A DNA stretch of 64,000 bases from the NCBI RefSeq assembly GCF_003944835.1, contig NZ_RWIV01000001.1, positions 2,388,501 to 2,452,500 on the forward strand, given 5' to 3'. Position numbers and translations under genes: made by a program. The stretch is from Bacillus sp. HMF5848 (lineage in GTDB: Bacteria > Bacillota > Bacilli > Bacillales > HMF5848). The notes beneath the pieces are model-generated. The model ran no database searches and was not told where the DNA came from. It was given only the letters and a program-made list of their open reading frames with translations. Each line of letters begins with the position of its first letter. Position 1 is the first letter of the stretch. Below, in pieces: positions 8,617 through 17,461 of this stretch.

Positions 8617-8796
8617 ATATTTATTAGTGAGCCTGTATCAGCTCCTTTCTTCTGTTCATCTACTAGTGCAGCTAACTCATCCAGTTAACAAGTATGGAAG
8701 GGAAAAAAGTTAAAACAGATTTTAAAAAAGCCCTCTAGAGTATCATTAATAGAAAAAAAGCCAATTGTGACAGGGAGGTAATAGGCCTCTGATTTA

Positions 8797-8853
8797 ATTG
8801 GGGGTATTTTGTGAACATAAGTAGGCTGGATTGGGGGTATTTTGTGAACATAA
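8797..8853. repeat. Pair of 24-bp direct repeats, iteron or operator candidate
   Basis: The same 24 bases occur at 8797-8820 and 8830-8853 (start ATTGGGGGTATTTT, end GAACATAA). They are 33 bp apart start to start, about three helical turns, so both would face the same side of the DNA. They lie upstream of the Rep-like gene. Confidence 0.8.
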
Positions 8854-9798
8854 AAAAATAAGCCTTGAGCCTTACAGCCACAAGGGATTAGAGAGGATTG
8901 GTACACAAAGTTTTATCTTATATCTTGAGATATAGGAGCAAAGCTCCACAACAACAATAAATTATTACTAACAATCTTTTATAGCTACAATATGGACTTT
9001 TATTATTTAAGTTTGAGAGGATGGAAGGCTTTAGCCTGACAGACTCTAGCCCTTTAGGGCTTATTATGATTGTAAAAGCAGTAATAACAGTTAGAGCAGT
9101 TAGAGATACAATTATTTTCACAGCTACAGCCTTTAAAAATACAGTTAGTAGATAGATAAATAAATGTAGAGGGCTTTAATCCTCTGCAATGTCTCCTTTT
9201 TAATGATTTTAGTTATGTTGCTGTAACTAAGATTAATGACATAGGCAGAGAAAGGGCAGACAGCTAGTACTTACTGTATTAGTAACTGCTCAGTTTGTTT
9301 GTCCTTTCATCTCTCTTTAAGTAATGGAAATAACATATTGCTCAGGCTTTAGGGCTTTTCTAATATTGTTTTCTTGAGTTATTACTTTCTAATTTTAATT
9401 GATGTTTTATAACTGCTCTTTTACAGTCTGTTGTTCTTCTTTATGAGGTAGGACAGGCTGTATTTTTTTGTTTAAATGCTGGATAGATTACAGATCAGTA
9501 GGGAGATAAAGATAGTGTTACTGAATTTGGGATAACTCAAGTAGATGAGGCAGTTAGTATCCAGTAAATTGACTGTAAGAATTAGAGGGAGAATAAGAGG
9601 AAAAACATTCAAGAAACCTGCCCTGTGCAAGCCTCCTCCTGCCAGTACTTTTTTATCAGGTATTGTCAAGTAAATAACCTTTACATATTGTAACTACTGC
9701 AATTCAGCCCTTTCCTGCTGTTGTTCCTGTAAGTGTCTCAGTAGGAATAATGAAAGATTGTCAAAAGCTAATCTGCTGTAGTGATCCCCTTGAAAAAT
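8854..9798. other. Long non-coding stretch of the element
   Basis: About 1 kb without a convincing gene: no open frame has both a ribosome site and protein-like composition. It contains several short hairpins (around 9029, 9047 and 9168) and AT-rich tracts beside the direct repeats. This is compatible with a replication origin or small RNAs, but neither can be shown. Confidence 0.4.
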
Positions 9799-9821
9799 GT
9801 AACACAATGATATTATGTTAC
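9799..9821. promoter_or_regulatory. Inverted repeat upstream of the tyrosine recombinase gene
   Basis: Two 10-base arms, matching at nine positions, flank GAT (GTAACACAAT/ATTATGTTAC). The half-site GTAACA recurs at 9865-9870 and 9881-9886, just before the ribosome site. This clustering suggests an operator for a regulator or a binding site for the recombinase. Confidence 0.5.
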
Positions 9822-9908
9822 CTCTAAAATGTTGTTATATCAGTTCTCCCCTGTTAAACTTATAGTAACAGTATTAAAAAGTAACATATTGAGGAGAGTT
9901 ATTACATT

Positions 9909-10457
9909 ATGAATACAGCTCAGCCAATCAGAGATTTAAAGCAGGTCAATGACTTAATGGATGTTTATGAAAAAGGCTCAAAGCAGTATTTATTGTTAGC
10001 CTATGCCCTTAATACAGGACTAAGGATTAGTGACATACTTAAAGCAAATGTAAAAGACAGCCTTAAAGGAATCTGGAAAGACAGAGAGACAAAGACAGGC
10101 AAAGAAAAGATAATAGAGCTTACTCCAAAGTTACAGCTACTGATAAGAGATTTTATAGATGCTCATGATCTGCAAGCTGAGGATTATCTCTTTTACAGTA
10201 ACAAGGACAGGACAAAGCCAATAAGCAGAGTACAGGCTCATAGGATTGTAGCTAAGGCAGGAGATATGATAGGAATAACCCTAAGCTGTCATAGTCTGAG
10301 AAAGACTTTTGGCTACATTGCTTATAAACAGGGGGTAGACCTTTCATTACTGCAATACATCTTTAATCACAGTACACAGGCAGTAACATTAAGGTATATA
10401 GGGATAACACAGGATGAGGCTAATAAGGTAACATCCACAATGTCTATAGGGATTTAA
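9909..10457 (+). CDS. Minimal tyrosine recombinase (catalytic domain only)
   Basis: A 182-residue phage-integrase-family protein. All catalytic residues are visible: R39 (TGLRISD), a Lys near 62-65, H128 and R131 (CHSLRKTFG), H154 (FNHS) and Y163. It lacks the N-terminal arm/core-binding domain of ordinary integrases. GAGGAGAG precedes the ATG. As the serine recombinase accounts for the insertion, this enzyme may resolve multimers of a circular form or be a remnant of another integration module. Confidence 0.85.
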   Translation: MNTAQPIRDLKQVNDLMDVYEKGSKQYLLLAYALNTGLRISDILKANVKDSLKGIWKDRETKTGKEKIIELTPKLQLLIRDFIDAHDLQAEDYLFYSNKDRTKPISRVQAHRIVAKAGDMIGITLSCHSLRKTFGYIAYKQGVDLSLLQYIFNHSTQAVTLRYIGITQDEANKVTSTMSIGI

Positions 10458-10460
10458 GGA

Positions 10461-10493
10461 GCAGAGGGCAGAAAACCTCTGTTCTTTTTATTT
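10461..10493 (+). terminator. Terminator of the tyrosine recombinase gene
   Basis: CAGAGG (10462-10467) pairs with CCTCTG (10476-10481), followed by a T-rich tract. It starts right after the stop codon. Confidence 0.65.
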
Positions 10494-10580
10494 TGTTGTG
10501 GCTATTTGGGAGGGATTGTAGTATAAAAGAATTATGGGAATTTTTACCAACCCTATCCTCTACAAAAGGAGGTGAATTGA

Positions 10581-10766
10581 ATGAATGAAATAAGAAAAAC
10601 AATGTACAAGGGAAAACTTTGTTTTATTGTTCATGAGTACAGCTCTGGTTTCTGTGAGGTTAAAGAAATGAGCAAATCTGAATTTTATTTTAAAGTTGAT
10701 CTGGTGCATAAGTCAGAGTTACAAAAGCCTGAGCAAGATGAACAAAAAGAAAACCTCTTTGTTTAA
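10581..10766 (+). CDS. Small element protein, function unknown
   Basis: A 61-residue protein, beginning MNEIRKTMYKGK, with a likely small beta fold and a polar acidic tail. A strong ribosome site (AAAGGAGGTGA) supports it as a real gene. Bases 10767-11246 behind it show no further gene, only a short repeated TGTAAGCCTSACAAA motif at about 10773 and 10864. Confidence 0.6.
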   Translation: MNEIRKTMYKGKLCFIVHEYSSGFCEVKEMSKSEFYFKVDLVHKSELQKPEQDEQKENLFV

Positions 10767-11246
10767 CCCTCATGTAAGCCTCACAAATCTTTTCTAAACT
10801 ATCCAAAGTGTAATAAAGTATTGTAAGTCCAAAAGGATGTTTCCCTCCTGTACAAGCCTCTCTGTAAGCCTGACAAAAAACCTGCTAATGTATCTATTAC
10901 TCTCTGTTGCTAATGGTGAAAAGACATAAAACCTCTACATACTGCCAAACAGAGAGTAGAGATGCCCTGACAGGGGGGTCACACCCTAAAATATCAACCA
11001 AGGTATGCAGTCTACATATAAAATCCTAAAATTTACAAATTGGAGGAATTAAGAGCTACAAGACACCTCCATTCTTTGTAATGTCTATAACTGTATTATC
11101 TGAGGGGGTACATAAAATTAGACCCTTAAATTTTTTATTCCTATAAATGTAGATCAGGAGGAATAGGCCTTCTTAAAGAAATTTTTGCTAAGCAAACAGT
11201 ATTACATACCCCAATAATTTATGATAATCTATTCAAGGGGTGCATT

Positions 11247-11489
11247 ATGAATAATATTGAATATGATAATAATGGTAGAGCTAAGTATCATCCTGATTTA
11301 CATCCTAATCATGGAAAACACTATACTCTTTCAGAATTAGAGTATATCTGCAAATTTTATGAATCTGATGGGCGTAAAAGTGTAGCTGCCACAGTTGGAA
11401 GAACTGAATCAACTATTGCTGCCCTTGTACATACATTAAGAAAAAATAAAAAATATGACTATTATAAAAACCTAAACAAATTTTGGTGA
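11247..11489 (+). CDS. Small HTH-like protein
   Basis: An 80-residue protein. Residues 27-66 look like a helix-turn-helix (LSELEYICKFYE; SVAATVGRTESTIAALVHTLRK). The N-terminal NGRAKYHPDLHPNHGKHYT and C-terminal YYKNLNKFW are motifs I associate with small phage and plasmid proteins of Firmicutes. A regulatory role is inferred. It carries one of only four CpGs of the element (11373). Confidence 0.6.
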   Translation: MNNIEYDNNGRAKYHPDLHPNHGKHYTLSELEYICKFYESDGRKSVAATVGRTESTIAALVHTLRKNKKYDYYKNLNKFW

Positions 11490-11532
11490 AAGATAGCCAC
11501 ACAGTTAATTATGTAACTTTAACCAATTTAGT

Positions 11533-12312
11533 TCAGTCTTGGTATAAGCTATACAGATCAGCAATATCAATAGCTATACCACTTTCATTTAGTCTATTTA
11601 TCCTTTGGTTGTATAACTTATCAAGGATTTCTTGTTTGTCCTTAAATAAACCAAAATGTAGCTTTTTATGACAGACCAGACAAAGGGAAACAACATTTGA
11701 ATAAACATCTAAGCTATTATTAAATTTCTCTTGATATTTCATAGGTATTAAATGGTGTGCCTCAACATAGTTTTCCTTGCTAAATTTAGAAGTGAAATAT
11801 TGATGAGATCTGTCAAACTCACATAAATTATTTGCAATTGCAATTGTATCACTTGCAATTTTAGGGTTTCTAATCCAAACTTTATCATTATTAATTGCTT
11901 TATAGTGTGGTCTATCCCTAGGCATATCAGAAATTATGATTCTTCCTTTAGAGTCCTCACCCTTTTCTCTGATTTCCTTTTTATAAGCTATTTTATATTG
12001 CTCTATCTCACTCAGCAGTAAGAAGGTGTTTTTTTCAGACTCTGTATACTTTTTATAATACTTTAAAGCATTACTGTACATTCTATTTCCTTTTGTATCT
12101 TTACTGAGGAATTTAGGGATAGTTAAGTATTTAGTTATAATGTTTTCAATACTTTCTGGATCAGTAAGATTATATATGTTACCTTCTAACAATCCCTCTT
12201 GATTAAACTCTTTTGATATTGTATTAATTGCACTGGTGTATTTCCCAAGTGTATTAGCTGAAAGTTTTGTATTTTCCTCTAACCAGTTTAAAAACCTTTT
12301 TTTCCTCTCCAT
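11533..12312 (-). CDS. HNH endonuclease, probable restriction enzyme
   Basis: A 259-residue protein. Residues about 1-100 are helical. Residues 190-240 hold an HNH motif: VEAHHLIPM, then N and VSLCLVCHKKLHFG. The AHHLIPM form is typical of HNH nucleases in restriction systems, including McrA-like enzymes that cut methylated DNA. It is divergent from the adjacent C5 methyltransferase with about 200 bp between their starts, so it may be the cognate restriction enzyme or a separate defence gene. Specificity cannot be read. Confidence 0.75.
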   Translation of the reverse strand: MERKKRFLNWLEENTKLSANTLGKYTSAINTISKEFNQEGLLEGNIYNLTDPESIENIITKYLTIPKFLSKDTKGNRMYSNALKYYKKYTESEKNTFLLLSEIEQYKIAYKKEIREKGEDSKGRIIISDMPRDRPHYKAINNDKVWIRNPKIASDTIAIANNLCEFDRSHQYFTSKFSKENYVEAHHLIPMKYQEKFNNSLDVYSNVVSLCLVCHKKLHFGLFKDKQEILDKLYNQRINRLNESGIAIDIADLYSLYQD

Positions 12313-12514
12313 AATTCTCTCTCCCTTTTCTTTATTTAACTTGAAAATAATATACTAGTTTTATTTTAAAGGTAGCATTTCACTATTCCAACAAATATCT
12401 AATTTATAATTTTTTTGACAAAGATTGTCTTATTTTGTTGACTACATCATCACATTCATTCATAATAACCCTATAAAAGTTAAATATTATTTTAACTTAA
12501 GGGAGGGTATAAAT

Positions 12515-13855
12515 TTGTATACAATAAGCAAAGATAAAGTCAGATTGCTTATGAAAGAAAATGGAATTAACACTCAAAAAGATTTAGCAGAACAGTTAGG
12601 CATTAGTAAGAATCAACTCTCCATGCTACTCTCCCCTAACTTTAATCCTATTAAATCTAATGCTATGAAACTATGTGAGGTATTAGATGCAAAATTTGAT
12701 GAGATTATTGAGCCTGAGCAAATATCTTTTCTAGATGATACATATAATAGTATTTCAGATCAGACTCAGGAAAAAGAGATTAATGTAGCTGACTTTGAGG
12801 GAGATACCTTTGTAGATGTCAAAGGTATTAAAGCAAATAAGAGCTATACCTGTGTAGAGCTATTTGCAGGAGCAGGTGGTCTTGGACTTGGTCTTGAAGA
12901 GGCAGGATTTGAGTCAAAAGGTCTTGTAGAATTAGACAAGTATGCCTGCCAGACTCTGAGAAAGAACAGACCTAACTGGAATGTAATAGAAAAAGACATT
13001 GTAGAAGTAGCTGAACAAGGGATTAAAGACTTTGTTGATATTCCTATTGGGGAGTTGGACTTGTTATCAGGTGGTTATCCATGTCAGGCATTTAGTTATG
13101 CAGGAAAGAAAATGGGATTATCTGATGCAAGAGGTACACTGTTTTATCATTATGCTCAAATCTTAAAACAGCTATTGCCTAAAACTTTCTTAGCTGAAAA
13201 TGTCAGAGGCTTAGTAAATCATGATGATGGGAAAACATTATCCTTAATGCTTAAAGTCTTTTCTGATATTGGCTATACAGTTAAATGGAAAGTCTTAAAG
13301 GCATTAGACTATGATGTAGCTCAGAAAAGAGAAAGGATAGTTATTATAGGGATTAGAAATGATCTTGTTAATGACTATAACCTTGAATATCATTTACCTG
13401 AGCCTTATGGTTATCAGCTTACTCTGAAAGATATACTAAAAGATGTTCCAGAATCATCAGGAGCAAAGTATCCTGAGTCTAAAAAGAAAGTCTTAGACCT
13501 TGTGCCTCCTGGAGGATACTGGAGAGACTTACCGGATGATATAGCTAGAGATTTCATGGGAAAAAGCTATTACTCAGGAGGAGGCAGAACAGGTATGGCA
13601 AGGAGGTTATCATGGGATGAACCTTCTTTAACACTAACCTGCTCTCCTGCTCAAAAACAGACTGAAAGATGCCATCCAGATGAAACTAGACCATTTACAG
13701 TAAGAGAATATGCTAGAATTCAAAGTTTCCCTGATGATTGGGAATTTGACTGTTCAGTTAATAATGCATATAAACAAATTGGAAATGCTGTCCCAGTAAA
13801 TATGGCTAAAGCCATTGGACTTTCAATTGTTAATGTATTAAATCAGGTTAACTAA
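12515..13855 (+). CDS. C5 cytosine DNA methyltransferase with fused HTH regulator
   Basis: Start TTG at 12515 is chosen because GGGAGGG lies 7 bases upstream, giving 446 residues. Residues 8-60 are an XRE-type HTH (KDLAEQLGISKNQLSML). The methylase motifs follow: FAGAGGLG (117-124), SGGYPCQAFS with catalytic C190, AENV (227-230), QKRERIV (270-276) and GNAVP (423-427). The variable region is about 285-380. In enzymes such as M.EcoRII and M.SsoII an N-terminal HTH represses the methylase's own promoter, so autoregulation is likely. All key residues are intact. Confidence 0.93.
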   Translation: MYTISKDKVRLLMKENGINTQKDLAEQLGISKNQLSMLLSPNFNPIKSNAMKLCEVLDAKFDEIIEPEQISFLDDTYNSISDQTQEKEINVADFEGDTFVDVKGIKANKSYTCVELFAGAGGLGLGLEEAGFESKGLVELDKYACQTLRKNRPNWNVIEKDIVEVAEQGIKDFVDIPIGELDLLSGGYPCQAFSYAGKKMGLSDARGTLFYHYAQILKQLLPKTFLAENVRGLVNHDDGKTLSLMLKVFSDIGYTVKWKVLKALDYDVAQKRERIVIIGIRNDLVNDYNLEYHLPEPYGYQLTLKDILKDVPESSGAKYPESKKKVLDLVPPGGYWRDLPDDIARDFMGKSYYSGGGRTGMARRLSWDEPSLTLTCSPAQKQTERCHPDETRPFTVREYARIQSFPDDWEFDCSVNNAYKQIGNAVPVNMAKAIGLSIVNVLNQVN

Positions 13856-13913
13856 AGTTGTAGCTGATCTGGATTCCTGGTTAAAAACATAATGACTAAA
13901 TAATATCAAAAAA

Positions 13914-13948
13914 GGGGGATGCAAAATAACTGCATCCTCCTCTTTTAT
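13914..13948. terminator. Bidirectional terminator between methyltransferase and nuclease
   Basis: A 10-bp stem (13914-13923 with 13931-13940, one wobble) with T-rich flanks on both sides, located between convergent genes. Confidence 0.8.
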
Positions 13949-14694
13949 TACCAAACTTCTTTTACTATTTTAGGGTCATAATTCCACTCTTTAGCAATCT
14001 CTTTAGCCAGAGTTTTGATTACTTGCTCAATTAATTCAGAGCCATCAATCTCTGATGCTACATCACCAATTGCATCTGTAATCTTCTGATAGAAATCAAT
14101 CTCCCCAGTCAATCTGTGCCAGAATTCTTGTCCAACAATAACAGGGAATTCTTGATTAATTGTCTTATAATGCCCACTTAATTCCTCAGGAGTACCATAA
14201 AACACACCAACCATTAAGTCTGTAAGACTGATATTGAGGTTATTAGTCCTTGCAAGGTTTTTAACCCCTGAAAAATGACCTTTAATTGTTGCTACATCAT
14301 CTTTATTGATTGTATTTGGCCCTGCCTTGATCTGACAGTATTTCCTCCTACCATCAATCTTGTCAATAAACTCAATATCAATTCCTGAGGTTGTGGATGC
14401 AAAGCCCTCAAGTACCTCACTACAAAATTTTTGTAGCTTATTTCCAAAGGTAGTGTTAATAGATGTACCTAGAACCCTTGGATAAATTAAGGCTTTTGCT
14501 ACTGACTCAGGGTCATCATTCCCAGTCAGAAAGCTCGCTTTATACTTATCTAAAAAAGGATTAAGATTAAACTCTTTCAATCTTGTTAACTTCTTTGTGT
14601 TAGCGATATGACTAGGGACAATTTCATCCTTAAAAAATGCTTTTGCTTTAATGATAATCCTGTCCAATTCTTCCTTACTCAGTTTTTGAGTCAT
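13948..14694 (-). CDS. Type II restriction endonuclease, PmeII-like family
   Basis: A 248-residue protein from ATG 14694 (GGGGAGGA upstream). The overall pattern, including the segment from GIDIEFID to YCQIKAGPNT (about 118-142), matches what I recall of PmeII-family restriction enzymes. The D...QxK arrangement is a PD-(D/E)xK-type active site variant. It is convergent with the methyltransferase, a common restriction-modification layout. Recognition site unknown. Two of the element's four CpGs (14536, 14604) are in this gene. Confidence 0.75.
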   Translation of the reverse strand: MTQKLSKEELDRIIIKAKAFFKDEIVPSHIANTKKLTRLKEFNLNPFLDKYKASFLTGNDDPESVAKALIYPRVLGTSINTTFGNKLQKFCSEVLEGFASTTSGIDIEFIDKIDGRRKYCQIKAGPNTINKDDVATIKGHFSGVKNLARTNNLNISLTDLMVGVFYGTPEELSGHYKTINQEFPVIVGQEFWHRLTGEIDFYQKITDAIGDVASEIDGSELIEQVIKTLAKEIAKEWNYDPKIVKEVW

Positions 14695-14869
14695 CTGTTT
14701 TCCTCCCCTCTGCTTATTAGCCACAGTCAATATTATTAGTATGTGCAAGTGTGGCTAGGATAATCTTACCATTAAATTCCTGTTTTTCCTAGCCAATACT
14801 AACCATAGAAAAATAGGGAGCTTGTCTTATTATAATTTTACCAATATATATTTAACATTCTTATTCATG

Positions 14870-15757
14870 TCATGTATAAAAAAGCAAACCCACAACTACA
14901 ATTGAAAGCAATACATAAAGTATCCCCATAATTAATTTTTCATCATCTAGTTTCCTTAACCAACCTTTGGACTCTTTTGGTTCATTTTCATCTTTAATAT
15001 CCTCAAAATATGTAAGCAACAAATGTATATCTTCCCCAAACTCCCCTAAGGATGTTGCTATTTGTTCAGGATCAAATGTTGCCCTAGATAAATCAATAGT
15101 TAAGCCATGTTCTCTACCTGTTAAAAAAAGGTTTCCTTGTAAGGTATCTTCAACTTTAAAAATTCTTTCCCTTAAATCATCAGGAATAACAGAAATATAT
15201 TTACTTATAAATGCATCAATTTCTTTAGAGTGTCTTTCTTTAAAATAATTGGTGTACTGTTGAACTGATAATTCAACCTCTTTAAAACTATCAAAAATAT
15301 TTCCAGTATTTATACTGTTGTCTATTATTAAACTTCTGATACCTTTCCTTAGAAAGTCTTCTCTCACATAGTCATTAGTATTGTTTTTTATATTTTCCAA
15401 TTGCTGTTTGATGTCTTTCATATTAGAAACATCTTTAGCAACCTTTGTTGGCTCTTTTGTTATGTAAGCAATAAAGTCCTTTACAATATTCATAACCATA
15501 GACTCATATCTTGTACCTAACATCTTATATACTTTCTCTTTTAATTTTCTTTTTTCATTTCTTTGCAATAGATAAGCTATTAAATATGAGGCAATAAGAA
15601 TAAACACACTATCTATAATTGTACTAGGTATAAAAGATAACCAGAATTGCTCTGTAAGCCCTCCTGTTAAATGTTGAATAAGAAGTAATGAAACAGATAG
15701 GAAGATTACAAATATCCAAATTATAAAATGTTCTTTAAATGATAAAAGTCTTTTCAT
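14870..15757 (-). CDS. Membrane protein of the restriction island, function unknown
   Basis: A 295-residue protein from ATG 15757 (AGGGGAGGA upstream). It has two N-terminal membrane helices (about 11-30 and 40-62), a long soluble helical region (65-270) and one C-terminal helix (about 275-294). No catalytic motif seen. Position between restriction genes and recombinase suggests a defence or accessory role, but that is only context. Confidence 0.6.
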   Translation of the reverse strand: MKRLLSFKEHFIIWIFVIFLSVSLLLIQHLTGGLTEQFWLSFIPSTIIDSVFILIASYLIAYLLQRNEKRKLKEKVYKMLGTRYESMVMNIVKDFIAYITKEPTKVAKDVSNMKDIKQQLENIKNNTNDYVREDFLRKGIRSLIIDNSINTGNIFDSFKEVELSVQQYTNYFKERHSKEIDAFISKYISVIPDDLRERIFKVEDTLQGNLFLTGREHGLTIDLSRATFDPEQIATSLGEFGEDIHLLLTYFEDIKDENEPKESKGWLRKLDDEKLIMGILYVLLSIVVVGLLFYT

Positions 15758-15803
15758 TCCCAAGTCCTCCCCTGATGAAAATTATACCATTATGCTCCTA
15801 CCT

Positions 15804-15850
15804 TTTTAATAAAAAAAAAGAGGAGCTTAGGCTGTTTGCTCCTGCTCCTC
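15804..15850 (-). terminator. Terminator of the serine recombinase gene
   Basis: GAGGAGC (minus strand of 15844-15850) pairs with GCTCCTC (minus strand of 15820-15826), followed by nine T. The stem includes the last codons of the recombinase. Confidence 0.8.
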
Positions 15851-17392
15851 AGATTGACCTTTATAATGTATTTTCATTTCAATTTCTGCCTTATGATCTC
15901 CCACTCTTTTATATTCAATGTGGTCAATAAGGCTAGAAAGTAAATGGTTTATTTCTTTGGTTTCTAAATCTGCTGTCCCCATCAGAATGCTCTTTAACCT
16001 ATCCAATACTGCTTGTAGCTCATTTAACTTCTCATCATTAGACTTACTCTCTAATCTCTTTAACTGAGCCTCTGTATGCTCTCTCTGAGCTTTTAACTGC
16101 TTAATCTGTTTCTGAGCCTCTTCCTCAGTAAATATCTCCATGATAAAGCCCTGCTGTACTTTCTTAATGCTTGATTCAATCCTTTTAAGGTTGTTTTTAA
16201 GTGCTACCTTTTCATCAGCAGGATTAGATTTGTCCTCTTTCATGTTGTTCTTAATATCATCCAGATACTCCTCAAGAGCATCAACATACTGAGAAAACTG
16301 AGCAAAGAAAACTGTCTCAAAGAGGTCTAACCTGACTCCCTTGTTTTTACAAGTAGTATAAGTCTCTCCATCATCATTGTAATGTCTGGTCTGACATGAT
16401 GTAATTCTCAGCTCTTTTCCTTTCCTTCTCTGGAAACTGTGAGTCCTGCCACAAAGACTGCACTTTATCAAGCCTGTAAATATCACCTTTCCAATCCTAG
16501 CACTTGGAGGCTTAGAGTTCCTGCTTTCTCTAATGTCCTTTACTGCATCCCAATCCTCAGGAGATACAATAGGCTCATGTGCATCTTCAAAGATAATCTG
16601 GTCAGACTCCTCTGTTTTGTCCTGTCTAGGAGAGCCTGATGGTTTCATACTAGTCTTAGATACTTTTGTCTTACCATAAATAACAGTACCTTTATAAACT
16701 GGATTAGCCAATATTACAGAGATTCTTGCCTTATTCCACTTTGTTCCTGATGGAGTTAAAATACCCTCTAAGTCAAACATCCTTTCTATCTCAGTAGATG
16801 TATGACCTGATAAGTAAAGAGTAAAGATTCTTTTAATTACTGGTGCATTTTCATCTGGCACTAACTTCTTTGATTTATGGTCATAGCTGTAACCAACAGG
16901 AGTCTTACCTCCTACCCAGTTTCCTTCCTTAGCAGACTGCCTTTTTCCCCTTACCAGTCTTTTCTTAATGTTTAAGTATTCCTGCTTTGCTACAATAGAC
17001 TGCATATCTGACATTAAGTCATCTTCTTGAGTAGCATAGTCATATATTTTAGATGAGGTAACTACCTGTACTCCATAGTTAGTAAGGATTTCTTTAATTT
17101 GTGAAAAGCCTACTGTATTTCTTGAAAGTCTGTCTTGATCTGTAACTACTACAGCATCAAACTCATACCTCTGTACCTTGTCTAACATTTTATTAAGCTC
17201 AGGTCTGACCTTTTCATCAATACTCTGAGATGAGCCTATTTCTTGAAAGACCTCAAATTCCCAGTTATTTTCTACACATTTATCTACAAGAAAAGCTAAC
17301 TGTCTTTTGATGGTATCCTCAGTTTCATCAGGTCTGGACTTCCTGCTGTATATAGCCACTTTCTTTATTTTAGCCATTGATAAATTCTCCAT
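15827..17392 (-). CDS. Large serine recombinase, integrase/excisionase of the cotJC element
   Basis: A 521-residue protein from ATG 17392, chosen because AGGAGAGG lies 6 bases upstream. The resolvase domain (about 8-150) has the catalytic Ser in YSRKS (S19) and the DQDRLSRN motif. A recombinase domain follows (GKTPVGYSYD, about 165-290), then a zinc ribbon (CSLCG...C...C, about 310-360) and a coiled coil (about 395-475) typical of integrase-type enzymes. The gene starts 72 bp from the attR core and reads inward, as in SPbeta-like and skin systems. It contains no CpG, so every Arg codon is AGA or AGG. Confidence 0.96.
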   Translation of the reverse strand: MENLSMAKIKKVAIYSRKSRPDETEDTIKRQLAFLVDKCVENNWEFEVFQEIGSSQSIDEKVRPELNKMLDKVQRYEFDAVVVTDQDRLSRNTVGFSQIKEILTNYGVQVVTSSKIYDYATQEDDLMSDMQSIVAKQEYLNIKKRLVRGKRQSAKEGNWVGGKTPVGYSYDHKSKKLVPDENAPVIKRIFTLYLSGHTSTEIERMFDLEGILTPSGTKWNKARISVILANPVYKGTVIYGKTKVSKTSMKPSGSPRQDKTEESDQIIFEDAHEPIVSPEDWDAVKDIRESRNSKPPSARIGKVIFTGLIKCSLCGRTHSFQRRKGKELRITSCQTRHYNDDGETYTTCKNKGVRLDLFETVFFAQFSQYVDALEEYLDDIKNNMKEDKSNPADEKVALKNNLKRIESSIKKVQQGFIMEIFTEEEAQKQIKQLKAQREHTEAQLKRLESKSNDEKLNELQAVLDRLKSILMGTADLETKEINHLLSSLIDHIEYKRVGDHKAEIEMKIHYKGQSEEQEQTA

Positions 17393-17432
17393 GTTTGTCC
17401 TCTCCTGTCTGCCTAAATGCTTATGTATCAAT

Positions 17433-17461
17433 AGTTTAACATGGTTGCATATTGGTTTCAA
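17433..17461 (-). promoter_or_regulatory. Possible SigA-type promoter of the recombinase gene
   Basis: TTGAAA and TAAACT, 17 bp apart on the minus strand, lie 41-69 bases before the start codon, wholly inside the element beside the attR core. If used, the recombinase could be expressed in both integrated and excised states. Confidence 0.4.

Noticed and set aside
8797..8853. CRISPR array
   Set aside because: Only two repeat units with a 9-bp gap and no cas gene anywhere in the window.
8685..9121. Two minus-strand ORFs upstream of the Rep-like gene
   Set aside because: One consists largely of the translated 24-bp repeats; neither has a ribosome site or recognisable fold.
9472..9669. Minus-strand 65-codon ORF in the element
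   Set aside because: No ribosome site and composition unlike a protein gene; also in the long non-coding stretch.
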